Origin: Delphinus delphis
Lineage: Eukaryota > Chordata > Mammalia > Artiodactyla > Delphinidae
Direction: 5' to 3'
Length of the DNA stretch: 64,000 nt
Assembly: GCF_949987515.2 (NCBI RefSeq)
Contig: NC_082696.1
Location: 56,946,947-57,010,946, forward strand
A model generated the notes under the pieces. That model did not search any database. It was not told the origin of the DNA and worked only from the letters and a program-made list of their open reading frames with translations. Position 1 is the first letter of the stretch; each line of letters begins with the position of its first letter. The translations under genes and the position numbers were made by a program. Shown in pieces: positions 12,245-23,689 of the stretch.

Positions 12245-13374
12245 CTTCTTATATTTAGTAATATTTATTGAGCACACACTATGTTCCAGGCATGTAATAC
12301 ACTGCAGCATGCTAGGCTGATGAAGTTCCAGTACTCATGGACCTTATCTTCATAATGGGGTTGGCAAACAAGTTAACAAATAAACATGTAATATAAGTTC
12401 AAATGTATGTAAGATTTTTTTTTTTTTAATAAGGCAGGAGTCTGAAGGTAACTAGGGAGACCTGTTCTTCACAGAACAGTTAGGAGAGCTTTTCTGAGGA
12501 CATGATATTTGAACAGAGAACTGAGTGACATGAAAGAGCAACTCATGAGGAAGCCTCAGGGGAGAAATTCTAGGCAGAGGGAACAGCAAATGCAGAGGCC
12601 ATGGAGCAGGAGGTACTTGTCAGAGGTTCAAGGAACGACAAGAAAGCCTGTGTGGCTAGCGTGGAATAAGCACTTAGCGGGCATGGTGGGCAGGGCCAAG
12701 GTCGTCTTTGGCCTGGCTGAGGAGTTTGGATTTTATCCAAAGTGTTTAGAGAAGCCTTTGGAGGAATTTTGATCAAAAGAGCGATGTGGTATTATTAATT
12801 CCGAAAAGACTGCCTCCTTAGTAGAGAAATGATTATTGCAGAAATCATTTATCATTCGGGATGTTTTGATGGTTGAACCAACAGTAATTAGCTGATTGAT
12901 TATAAGTAAACAGAGTAAACAGAAGAAATAAAGATGATGCCTAGCCTTGGGGCTGGAACAATTCAGTAAGAGAGAAAACCATTTATTGAAGTGAAGAAGG
13001 CAGAGTTAAGAGCAAGGTCTATGTTTGTTTTGGGGGCCGCTGGTGACAGGCCACATGGATAGTATTCAAAATTTCAGAGTCCAGAGGTGGGTTGAGATCA
13101 TCTGGGCAGTGAGTATTGAGCAGAGGTCTGCAGATTGCACTCTGGGAACTCTAGCTTATTGGGGTTGGGAGAGGAGGTGAGTCAGCAGAAAACCGAGAGT
13201 GAAGGATGATAAACAAGAAAGAAAACTTGCAGGAGAGTGCACTGATCTGAGCTAAGGGAAAAAGGAATCTCAAGAAGGACGTGGTGGTCAACTGAGTTAA
13301 AACTGTTGATACAGAATGGATGAGAGCTGAGATTAATCACTCGACTTGATACGATAGAGCTCCTAGATGTCTTT
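12245..13374 (-). repeat. L2-like element, part 1 (minus orientation, split by L1)
   Basis: The sequence starts with 'tttattgagcacacactatgttccaggcatgt'. It continues through 'aggagagcttttctgaggacatgatatttgaacagagaactgagtga', 'gaaattctaggcagagggaacagcaaatgcagaggcc' and 'ggagtttggattttatcc'. This series is recognisable as a reverse-complement L2 3' region. The element is broken at 13360-13374 by the L1 insertion and appears to resume after 19760. Divergence is high. The family name is from memory. Confidence 0.65.
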
Positions 13375-13746
13375 TTTTTTTTTTGACACCATTATTGGAG
13401 TATAATTGTTTTACAGTGGTGTGTTAGTTTCTGCTGTAAAACAAAGTGAATCAGCTATACGTATACATATATCCCCATATCCCCTCCTTCTTGCATCTCC
13501 CTCCCACCCTCCCTATCCCACCCCTCTAGGTCGTCACAAAACCCCGAGCTGATCTCCCTGTGCTATGTGGCTGCTTCCCACTAGCTATCTATTTTACATT
13601 TGGTAGTGTATATATCTCACTGCCACTCTCTCACTTCGTCCTAGCTTACCCTTCCCGCTACCCTGTCTTCAACTCCATTCTGTAGTAGGTCTGCGTCTTT
13701 ATTCCCGTCCTGCCCCTAGGTTCTTCATGACCTTTTTTTTTTTTCC

Positions 13747-16655
13747 CTAGATTCCATATATATCTGTCAGCATACAGTATTTGTTTTTGTCTTTCAAATT
13801 TACTTCACTCTGTATGACAGACTCTAGGTCCATCCACCTCACTAAAAATAACTCAATTTCGTTTCTTTTTATGTCTGAGTAATATTCCATTGTATATATG
13901 TGTCACATCTTCTTTATCCATTCATCTGTCAATGGACATTTAGGTTGCTTCCATGTCCTAGCTATTGTAAATAGCGCTGCAATGAACATTGTGGTACATC
14001 ACTCTTTTTGAATTATGGTTTTCTCAGGGTATATGCCTGGTAGTGGGATTGCTGGGTCGTATGGTAGTTCTATTTTTACTTTTTTAAGGAACCTCCATAC
14101 AGTTCTCCATAGTGGCTGTATCAATTTATATGCCACCAACAGTGCAAGAGGGTTCCCTTTTCGCCACACCCTCTCCCGCATTTATTGTTTGTAGATTTTT
14201 TGATGATGGCCATTCTGACCAGTGTGAGGTGATACCTCATTGTGGTTTTGATTTGCATTTCTCTAATGATTAGTGAAGTTGAGCATCCTTTCATGTGTTT
14301 GTTGGCAATCTGTATATCTTCTTTGGAGAAATGTCTATTTAGGTCTTCTGCCCATTTTTGGATTGGGTTATTTGTTGATTTGATATTGAGCTGCTTGTAT
14401 ATTTTGGAGATTAATCCTTTGTCAGTTGCTTCGTTTGCAAATATTTTCTCCCATTCTGGGGGTTATCTTTTCATGTTGTTTATGGTTTCCTTTGCTTTGC
14501 AAAAGCTTTGAAGTTTCATTAGGTCCCATTTGTTTATTTTTGCTTTTACTTCCATTTCTCTAGGAGGTGGGTCAAAAAGGATCTTGCTGTGATTTATGTC
14601 ATAGAGTGTTCTGCCTATGTTTTCCTCTAAGAGTTTGATAGTGTCTGGCCTTACATTTAGGTCTTTAATCCATTTTAAGTTTATTTTTGTGTATGGTGTT
14701 AGGGAGTGTTCTAATTTCATTCTTTTACATGAAGCTGTCCAGTTTTCCCAGCACCACTTATTGAAGAGGCTGTCTTTTCTCCATTGTATATACTTGCCTC
14801 CTTTCTCAAAGGTTAGGTGACGATATCTGCGTGGGTTTATCTCTGGGCTTCCTGTCCTGTTCCATTGATCTATATTTCTGTTTTTGTGCCAGTACAATAC
14901 TGTCTTGATTACTGTAGCTTTGTAGTATAGTCTGAAGTCAGGGAGCCTCATTGCTCCAGCTCCGTTTTTCTTTCTCAATATTGCTTTGGCTATTTGCGGA
15001 CTTTTGTGTTTCCATACAAATTGTGAAATTTTTGTTCTAGTTCTGTGAAAACCATTGATAGTATGATAGGGATGGCATTGAATCTGTAGATTGCTTTGGG
15101 TAGTATAGTCATTTTCACAATGTTGATTCTTCCAATCCAAGAACATGGTATATCTCTCCATCTGTTTCTATCATCTTTAATTTCGTTCATCAGCGTCTTT
15201 TTCTTTTCTGCATACAGGTCTTTTGTCTCCTTAGGTAGGTTTTATCCTAGGTATTTTATTCATTTTGTTGCAGTGGTAAATGGGAGTGTTTCCTTAATTT
15301 CTCTTTCAGATTTTTCATCATTAGTGTATAGGAATGCAAGGGATTTCTGTGCATTCATTTTGTATCCTGCTACTTTACCAAATTCATTGATTCGCTCTAG
15401 TAGTTTTCTGGTAGCATCTTTAGGGTTCTGTGTGTATAGTATCATGTCATCTGCAAACAGTGACAGTTTTACTTCCTCTTTTCTGATTTGGATTCCTTTT
15501 ATTTCTTTATCTTCTCTTATTTCTGTGGCTATAACTTCCAAAACTGTGTTGAATAACAGTGGTGAGAGTCGGCAATCTTGTCTTGTTCCTGATCTAAGTG
15601 GAAATGGTTTCAGTTTTTCACCATTGAGAACAATGTTGCCTGTGGGTTTGTCATATATGGCCTTTATTATGTTGAAGAAAGTTCCCTCTGTGCCTACTTT
15701 CTGGAAGTTTTTTATCATTCAACATTCAAATCATGTTGAATTTTGTCAAAAGCTTTTTCTGCATCTATTGAGATGATCATATGTTTTTGCTCCTTCAATT
15801 TGTTAAAATGGTTTATCACATTGATTGATTTATGTATATTGAAGAATCTTTGCATTCCTGGGTTAAACCCCACTTGATCATGGTGTATGATCCTGTTAAT
15901 GTGCTGTTGGATTCTGTTTTCTAGTATTTTGTTGAGGATTTTTGCATCTATGTTCATCAGTGATATTCCCTATAGTTTTCTTTTTTGGTGACATATTTGT
16001 CTGGTTTTAGAATCAGGGTGATATGGGCCTCATAGAATGAGTTTGGGGGTGTTCCTCCCTCTGCTATACTTTGAAAAAGTTTGAGAAGGATAGGTGTTAG
16101 CTCTTCTCTAAATGTTTGATAGAATTCACCTATGAAGCCATCTGGTCCTGGGCTTTTGTTTGTTGGAAGATTTTAAATCACAGTTTCAATTTCAGTGCTT
16201 GTGATTTGTCTGTTCACATTTTCTATTTCTTCCTGGTTCAGTCTCGGAAGGTTGTGCTTTTCTAAGAATTTCTCCATTTCTTCCAGGTTGTCCATTGTAT
16301 TGGCATAAGCTGCTTGTAGTAATCTCTCATGATCCTTTGTATTTCTGCAGTGTCAGTTGTTATTTCTCCTTTTTCATTTCTAATTCTATTGATTTGAGTC
16401 TTCTCCCTTTTTTTCTTGATGAGTCTGGCTAACAGTTTATCAATTTTGTTTAACTTCTCAAAGAACCAACTTTTAGTTTTATTGATCTTTGCTATTGTTT
16501 CCTTCATTTCTTTTTCATTTATTTCCGATCTGATCTTTATGATTTCTTTCCTTCTGCTAACTTTGGGGTTTTTCTGTTCTTCTTTCTCTAATTGCTTTAG
16601 GTATAATGTTAGGTTGTTTATTTGAGATTATGGATATGTATGTTCCTATTACCAT
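13747..16655 (-). pseudogene. L1 ORF2 remnant (reverse transcriptase and C-terminal part; endonuclease missing)
   Basis: ORF2 normally encodes endonuclease, reverse transcriptase and a cysteine-rich C-terminus for target-primed reverse transcription. Read on the minus strand, the start ATG lies at 16655-16653 with the usual first residues MVIGTYIS. After about ten codons the sequence jumps to the linker before the reverse transcriptase ([20 protein letters not shown], from about 16622), out of frame. The reverse transcriptase part is recognisable. [20 protein letters not shown] lies at about 16262-16507, [10 protein letters not shown] and [10 protein letters not shown] at 15715-15957, and the catalytic FADD box near 15446-15457. 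The C-terminal segment lies at 14463-15161 and the stop at 13749-13747. Several frameshifts break the frame. At 2.9 kb it is about 0.9 kb shorter than a full ORF2. Confidence 0.9.
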
Positions 16656-16713
16656 TTTCTTAATTGTTTTGGGTTTGTTATTGTAGGTCTTTTCCTTCTC
16701 TTGTGTTTCCTGC

Positions 16714-17600
16714 CTAGAGAAGTTCCTTCAGCATTTGTTGTAAAGCTGGTTTGGTGGTGCAGAATTCTCTTAGCTTTTGCTTGTCTGCAAAGATTTTAAT
16801 TTCTCAGTCAAATTTGAATGAGATCATTGCTGGGTAGGGTAATCTTGGTTGTAGGTTTTTCCGTTTCATCACTTTAAGTATGTCCTGCCTCACCCTTTTG
16901 GCTTGCAGACTTTCTGCTGAAAGATCACCTGTTAACCTTATGGGGGTTCCCTTGTATGTTATGTGTTGCTTTTCCCTTGCTGCTCTTAATATTTTTTCTT
17001 TGTATTTAATTTTTGATAGTTTGATTAATATGTGCGGCGTGTTTCTCCTGGGATTTCTCCTGTATGGGAGTCTCTGTGCTTCCTGGACTTGATTGACTAT
17101 TTCCTTTCCCATATTAGGGAAGTTTTCTAGTATAATCTCTTCAAATATTTTCTGTCCCTTTCTTGTTCTCTTCATCTTCTTGGACCCCTATAATTTGATT
17201 GTTCGTGCATTTAATGTTGTCCCAGTGATCTCTGAGACTGTCCTCAATTTTTTTCATTCTTTTTTCTTTATTCTGCTGTGTGATAGTTATTTCCATTATT
17301 TTATCTTCCAGGTCACTTTTCCATTCTTCTGCCTCAGTTATTTTGCTATTGATTCCTTCTAGAGAATTTTTAATTTAATTTATTGTGTTGTTCATCATTG
17401 TTTGTTTGCTCTTTAGTTCTTCTAGATCCTTGATAAATATTTCTTGTATTTTCTCCATTCTATTTCCAAGATTTTGGATCATCTTGACTATCATTACTCT
17501 GAATTCTTTTTCAGGTAGACTGCCTATTTCCTTTTCATTTGTTTGGTCTGGTGGGTTTTTACCTTGCTCCTTTATCTGCTGTGTATTTCTGTCTTCTCAT
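16714..17600 (-). pseudogene. L1 ORF1 remnant
   Basis: ORF1 encodes the trimeric RNA-binding chaperone of the L1 ribonucleoprotein. The minus-strand start ATG lies at 17600-17598 (MRRQKYTADKG-like). A lysine/glutamate-rich coiled-coil region follows. The conserved RRM/C-terminal part lies at 16804-17175, with ENFPNMGKEIVNQVQEAQR and ITYKGTPIRLTGDLSAESLQ. The stop is at 16716-16714. The total of 887 nt is not a multiple of three, so at least one frameshift is present. Confidence 0.88.
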
Positions 17601-19745
17601 TTTGCTTGACTTACTGTGTTTGGGGTCTCCTTTTCACAGGCTGCAGGTTCGTAGTTCCCATTGTTTTTGGTGTCTTTCCGCAGCGTGTAAAGTTGGTTCA
17701 GTGGGTTGTGTAGGCTTCCTGGTGGAGGGGACTGGTGCCTGTGTTCTGGTGGATGAGGCTGGATCTTGTCTTTCTGGTGGGCAGGACCACATCCAGTGGT
17801 GTGTTTTGGGGTGTCTGTGAACTTATGATTTTAGGCAGCCGCTCTGATAATGGGTGGGGTGGTGTTCCTGTCTTGCTAGTTGTTTGGCATGGGGTGTCCA
17901 GCACTGGAGCTTGCTGGTCGTTGAGTGGAGCTGGGTCTTAGCGTTGAGATGGAGATCTCTGGAAGAGCTCTCACCGACTGATATTATGTGGGGCTGGGAG
18001 GTCTCTGGTGGACCAATGTCCTGAACTCAGCTCTCCCTCCTCAGAGGCTCAGTCCAGACGCCCAGCCAGAGCACCAAGACCCTGTCAGCCACACAGCTCA
18101 GAAGAAAAGGGAGAAACAAAATAAATAAATAAAATAAAATAAAGTTATTAAAATAAAAAATAAATTAAAATATTATTTAAAATAAAAATTTAAAAAGTAA
18201 TTTAAAAAGAGAAAGAAAAAAGAGAGCAACCAAACCAATAAACAAATCCACCAATGATAACAAGTGCTAAAAAGTATACTAAAAAAAGAAAAACAGACAG
18301 AACCATAGGACAAATGGTAAAAGCAAACCTATAGAGACAAAATCACGCAAAGAAGCACACACATACACACTCACAAAAAGAGAAAAAGGAACAATATATA
18401 CATACATATATACATATATATATATATAAAAGAGAGCAACCAAATCAATAAACATATCTACCAGTGATAATAAACTGAATACTAAATTATGATAAACATA
18501 CAACCAGAAACAAATTAGATGCAGGAAGCTAACCCCAAGTCTACAGTTGCTCCCAAAGTCCACTGCCTCGGTTTGGGGATGATTCATTGTCTATTCAGGT
18601 ATTCCACAGATGCAGGGTACATCAAGTTGATTGTGGAGCTTTAATCCGCTGCTCCTGAGGCTGCTGGGAGAGATTTCCCTTTCTCTTCTTTGTTTGCACA
18701 GCTCCTGGGGTTCAGCTTTGGATTTGGACCTACCTCTGCGTGTAGGTCGCCTGAGGGCGTCTGTTCTTCACTCAGACAGGACGGGGTTAAAGAAGCAGCT
18801 GATTCGGGGGCTCTGGCTCACTCAGGCCGGGGGGACGGAGGGGTACGGATGCGGGGCGAGCTTGTGGCGGCAGAGGCCTGTGTGACATTGCAACAGCCTG
18901 AGGTGCGCCATGCGTTCTCCTGGGGAAGTTGTCCCTGGATCCCGGGACCCTGGCAGTGGCGGGCTGCACAGGCTCCCGGGAGGGGAGGTGTGGATGGTGA
19001 CCTGTGCTTGCACACAGGCTTCTTGGTAGCTGCTGCAGCAGCCTTAGCATCTCATGCCCATCTCTGGTGTCCACGCCGATAGCCACGGCTCGTGCCCGTC
19101 TCTGGAGCTGGTTTAGGCAGTGCTCTCAATCCCCTCTCCTCGTGCACCCCAAAACAATAGTCTCTTGCCTCCTAGGCAGGTCCAGACTTTTTCCTGGACT
19201 CCTTCCCGGCTAGCTGTGGCGCACTAGCCCCTTCAGGCTGTGTTCACGCAGCCAACCCCAGTCCTCTCCCTGGGATCCGACCTCCGAAGCCCGAGCCTCA
19301 GCTCCCAGCCCCCACCCGCCCCGGCGGGTGAGCAGACAAGCCTCTCGGGCTGGTGAGTGCTGGTCGGCACCGATCCTCTGTGCGGGGATCTCTCTGCTTT
19401 GCCCTCTGCACCCCTTTTGCTGCGCTCTCCTCCGTGGCCCCGAAGCTTCCTCCCGCCACCCCCCATCTCCGCCAGTGAAGGGCCTTCCTAGTGTGTGGAA
19501 ACTTTTCCTCCTTCACAGTTCCTTCCCCGAGGTGCAGGTCCAGTCCCTATTCTTTTGTCTCTGTTTTTTCTTTTGCCCTACCTAGGTTCGTGGGGAGTTT
19601 CTTGCCTTTTGGGCAGTCTGAGGTCTTCTGCCAGCGTTCAGCAGGTGTTCTGTAGGAGTTTTTCCACATGTAGATGTATTTTTGATGTATTTGTGGGGAG
19701 GAAGGTGATCTCCACTTCTTACTCCTCTGCCATCTTGAAGGTCCC
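17601..19745 (-). promoter_or_regulatory. L1 5' UTR with internal promoter region
   Basis: This roughly 2.1-kb segment sits between ORF1 and the 5' end of the L1. Its outer part (about 18600-19745) is GC- and CpG-rich, in strong contrast to the intron. An A-rich stretch with (AAAT)n/(AAAAT)n units lies at 18117-18440 in + strand terms. L1 5' UTRs carry a pol II promoter that drives the element and often an antisense promoter. The antisense direction here would run with ASCC3. Activity is not shown by the sequence. Confidence 0.7.
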
Positions 19746-19760
19746 CTCCTAGATGTCTTT

Positions 19761-20225
19761 AATGAGTAATTTCAGTCGAGTCACAGGAGATAAAAGCCTT
19801 ATGTGAGAGGACTCGAGAGAATGAGTTTTAAGAAAGCAGAGACAGCAAATACAGCTAATTCTTGCTTGGAGCTCGGGAGGGGAGATGATATGAAATCAAT
19901 TTCCTTTTTTTTTTTTTAAGATTTTATAGCATATTTATATGCTGATGGAAATGATCCTACAGAAAGGGAAAAAATGATATAAGAAAGAAAAAATCCTTAA
20001 GAAAATGAAGGGGAAATAGGAATCACTGCATAAGTGGAAGAATTGGCTTCTGGTAGAAGAAGAGACAAGCCATTGTAACAGGAGACTAGATGGTGTTAGA
20101 GCATAGGTGTCAGGAGGTTGGTAAGAGATGGTAAGATACTGAGGAGATTCCCTTGTTTTTGCTTTGAGTTTTTTCATGATTATCAGCTGAAACTGAGGAG
20201 GTTGAGAAAGACCTATAAATGTGAG
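19761..20225 (-). repeat. L2-like element, part 2 (continuation after the L1)
   Basis: The motifs 'gcatatttatatgctgatggaaatgatcctacagaaaggg' and 'ggaatcactgcataagtggaagaattgg' follow in the order expected for the same reverse-complement L2-like sequence interrupted at 13374. This supports insertion of the L1 into one older element. Confidence 0.6.
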
Positions 20226-20259
20226 TGATGGCCATTAATAGACTGAGGTGGCTGTAGTG

Positions 20260-20400
20260 TGAGGGAGTGAATATGGTATTTGCATTTAGGAAACAGGGGT
20301 TCAAATCTCACAATGGCCAGTTTAAGTCTTTGTATAAGTGGCAAGTCATTTCATCTCTCTAAACCTCAGTTTCCCCATTCATTAAAAGATGTGCAATCAG
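20260..20400 (+). repeat. MIR SINE, left part (split by a CHR-2 SINE)
   Basis: The order 'ggggttcaaatctcacaatgg', 'ggcaagtcatttcatctctctaaacctcagtttccccattc' is typical plus-strand MIR. The right remainder follows the CHR-2 insertion, to about 20690. Confidence 0.75.
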
Positions 20401-20595
20401 GGCTTCCCTGGTGGCGCAGTGGTTGAGAGTCCACCTGCCGATGCAGGGGACATGGGTTCACGCCCCGGTCCGGGAGGATCCCACATGCCGCAGAGCGGCT
20501 GGGCCCGTGAACCATGGCTGCTGAGCCTGCGTGTCTGGAGCCTGTGCTCCACAACGGGAGAGGCCACAACAGTGAGAGGCCCGTGTACAGGTAAA
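20401..20595 (+). mobile_element. CHR-2-type SINE inserted in a MIR
   Basis: A complete head-body-tail CHR-2 is flanked by a 17-bp target-site duplication, aaaagatgtgcaatcag, at 20384-20400 and 20596-20612. It interrupts an older MIR copy and is sense to ASCC3. Confidence 0.96.
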
Positions 20596-21037
20596 AAAAG
20601 ATGTGCAATCAGACCTGCCCTACTTATAATCACAGGATTAGTGTGAACAGCTAAGGTATAAGATACGTATTGGAACATATCTTGATCTAGATAGATGTTT
20701 TGTTTTGTGTTACATTTTAGTTTGGGTTTATTATTTATGTTTTACTTTTGTTTTACATTCAAAACTGCCTTACACTAAATACCTTTACATTTCGTAGGGG
20801 TTCAGAACACTTAGTCACTGTCAGAAAGGCTGGCCTTATTGGACTTACTCAGAAACTTTTAATTTCATTATTAATATTTGGAGGGATAAAGAAGAATACA
20901 GTCTGGGTTTCCTTATGATCTCTAAGAAAACTTTATCCTCACCCTAGCATGTATCCTTTAGTGAGTTTTATTTTAGTATTGCTCCCCCCCCCCCAAAGAA
21001 CATATGGTAACTTCATTTGAGAGATCTTGGTATTCTT

Positions 21038-22678
21038 TTTTTTTTTTTGAATTTTATTTATTTTTTTAGACAGCAGGTTCTTATTAGTCATCCATTTTAT
21101 ACACATCAGTGTATACATGTCAATCCCAATTGCCCAATTCATCACACCCCCACCCCCACCCCGCCACTCTCCCCGCTTGGTGTCCATACGTTTGTTCTCT
21201 ACATCTGTGTCTCAGTTTCTGCTCTGCAAACCGGTTCATCTGTACCGTTTTTCTAGGTTCCACATATATGTGTTAATATACGATATTTCTTTTTCTCTTT
21301 CTGACTTACTTCACTCTGTATGACAGTCTCTAGATCCATCCACGTCTCTACAAATGACCCAATTTCGTTCCTTTTTATGGCTGAGTAATATTCCATTGTA
21401 TATATGTACCACATCTTCTTTATCCATTCATCTGTCGGTGGGCATTTAGGTTGCTTCCATGACCTGGCTATTGTAAATAGTGCTGCAATAAACATTGGAA
21501 TGCATGTGTCTTTCTGAATTATGGTTTTCTCTGGGTATATGCCCAGTAGTGGGATTGCTGGGTCATATGGTAATTCTATTTTTAGTTTTTTAAGGAATAT
21601 CCATACTGTTCTCCATAGTGGCTGTATCAATTTACATTCCTACCAACAGTGCAAGAGGGTTCCCTTTTCTCCACACCCTCTCCAGCATTTATTGTTTGTA
21701 GATTTTCTGATGATGCCCATTCTAACTGGTGTGAGGTGATACCGCATTGTAGTTTTGATCTGCCTTTCTCTAATAATTAGTGATGCTGAGCAGCTTTTCA
21801 TGTGCTTCTTGGCCATCTGTATGTCTTCTTTGGAGAAATGTCTATTTAGGTCTTCTGCCCAGTTTTGGATTGGGTTGCTTGTTTTTGTAATATTGAGCTG
21901 CATGAGCTAGTTATATATTTTGGAGATTAATCCTTTGTCCATTGATTCGTTTGCCAATATTTTCTCCCATTCTGAGGGTTGTCTTTTCGTCTTGTTTGTA
22001 GTTTCCTTTGCTTTGCAAAAGCTTTTAAGTTTCATTAGATCCCATTTGTTTAATTTTGTTTTTATTTCCATTACTCTAGGAGATGGATCAAAAAAGATCT
22101 TGGTATGATTTATGTCAAAGGGTGTTCTTCCTATGTTTTCCTCTAAGAGTTTTATAGTGTCCGGTCATACATTTAGGTCTCTGATCCATTTTGAGTTTAT
22201 TTTTGTGTATGGTGTTAGGGAGTGTTCTGATTTCATTCTTTTACATGTAGCTGTCCAGTTTTCCCAGCACCACTTACTGAAGGGACTGTCTTTTCTCCAT
22301 TGTATATCCTTGCCTCCTTTGTCATAGATTAGTTGACCATAGGTGTGTGGGTTTATCTCTGGGCTTTCTATCCTGTTCCATTGATGTATATTTCTGTTTT
22401 TGTGCCAGTACCATATTGTCTTGATTACTATAGCTTTGTAGTATAATCTGAAGTCAGGGAGTCTGATTCCTCCAGCTCCATTTTTTTCCCTCCCACTTTA
22501 GCTCTTTGGGGTCTTTTGGGTCTCCATACAAATTTTAAGATTTTTTGTTCTAGTTCTGTAAAAAAAATGCCATTGGTAATTTGATAGGGATTGCATTGAA
22601 TCTTTAGATTGCTTTGGGTAGTATAGTCATTTTCACAAAATTGATTCTTCCAATCCAAGAACATGGTATATCTCTCCA
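21038..22678 (-). mobile_element. 5'-truncated L1 (minus orientation), 1.64 kb
   Basis: The T-rich tail starts at 21038. The 3' UTR runs to about 21252 and the ORF2 C-terminal part to the 5' break at 22678. A 19-bp target-site duplication gagagatcttggtattctt lies at 21019-21037 and 22679-22697. The 3' UTR (cagcaggttcttattagtcatcc, cacccccacccccaccccgcc) differs from that of the 13375-19745 copy, so the two belong to different L1 lineages although their ORF2 parts are similar. Confidence 0.95.
21253..22640 (-). pseudogene. L1 ORF2 C-terminal remnant
   Basis: On the minus strand the segments include [22 protein letters not shown] at 22428-22703, [19 protein letters not shown] at 21640-21903, and [21 protein letters not shown] at 21253-21630 with MEYYSAIKRNEIGSFVETWMD. 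The stop is at 21253. At least three frame breaks separate these pieces. The reverse transcriptase core is missing because of 5' truncation. Confidence 0.9.
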
Positions 22679-22697
22679 GAGAGATCTTGGTATTCTT

Positions 22698-23689
22698 CAT
22701 CACACTGTCATTTTTCTGAGTTTTCTCTCTTAGGTTGTTCTGCTCTTATTCCCTTATTGCCTCTGCCTTTCTCCCCACGTTAATATTTTACTGGAGACCA
22801 TGGTTCTGGGTTTTAGTGTACCAAAGGGGAGTGACAAAGTCTGTTAAAGTAATGATTCCCCACTGCCACATTATCCTACCTCCAAATTAAAAAGCATTAC
22901 GATTCTTTAATGAGACATTACCCTGACTTCCAGACCAATGTGCTCCTAAGAGTGCTCATCTATTTATCGTGGTTAAAAACCACTTAGTAATTAGAAGAAA
23001 TCATAAAGTAATTATGATTTGTAATAGTGATTATGGCTGTGTGATTTCTCCTTCACTAAGATGCTTTACAAATAGATTAGCACTTCTTTGAATTAGAAAC
23101 TTGGGCTTGAAATCTGTGAGGAAGCTGTATTAGTAAGAAAAATGTTCTTTCTTTTGGGACTAAGTAGAAAGCTGTAAAATAGCCAGGAAGCCATTGGAAC
23201 CTGGCTGACAGAAAAATCAGGCAAATCAAATTGGCCATTTTATTAGGCATATATTCATCTGGAAAAATTCTCTTCATTCAATTGCAGTTAAAGCGTTGGT
23301 CAATTTAATATAGTTCATTAGTAATGCCAGCTCGAAGTTGGGCTGAGATATAATAGTTTCTCTTCCTGAACAATTAGGTAAACATTACATTGCTTAATAT
23401 GAAACTTGGGGGAGGGGGCCATATTTAAAGTCTAGATGCTTGCTAAATATAGCTTTTCAAAAATTAGCATTTTTGATACACAAATAATGCATTGCTTCAT
23501 TTTAATTTTTAACAGGGAAGTAAATGACCGTACCTTTTTTTCCCACACTTCTCTAATCGCTTCCTTCCTCTACTTCAGTTTCTTCTTTGCGTCCCTTACT
23601 AGTTACACTTTGTCTTGCTTGTCCGTCATTTTCTCTTATTTGGAAGCTTATCTGTTCTATACCTATATCACTATCCTACAGACATTCTC
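22698..23689. other. Intronic sequence without a recognised element
   Basis: Unique-looking sequence with an open frame at 23436-23813 that has no recognisable similarity. I see no repeat signature. Confidence 0.45.

Larger units (their letters stand above)
13375..19745 (-). mobile_element. Near full-length L1 retrotransposon, antisense to ASCC3, endonuclease region deleted
   Basis: This is a LINE-1 read on the minus strand. A T run (the poly-A tail) and 3' UTR sit at 13375-13746, an ORF2 remnant at 13747-16655, an ORF1 remnant at 16714-17600, and a GC-rich 5' UTR up to 19745. The 5' end reads, on the minus strand, CTTCAAGATGGCAGAGGAGT, a classic L1 start. A 15-bp target-site duplication ctcctagatgtcttt lies at 13360-13374 and 19746-19760, which proves a single target-primed insertion. 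Both reading frames carry frameshifts and stops, so the copy is inactive. ORF1 and ORF2 lie in the usual order, but ORF2 lacks roughly its first quarter. The insertion split an older L2. Confidence 0.95.

Noticed and set aside
15096..15776. 226-codon plus-strand open frame
   Set aside because: It is the antisense shadow of L1 ORF2 reverse transcriptase sequence.
18631..19585. Several GC-rich open frames on both strands
   Set aside because: They lie in the L1 5' UTR; their length follows from high GC, and no protein family is recognisable.
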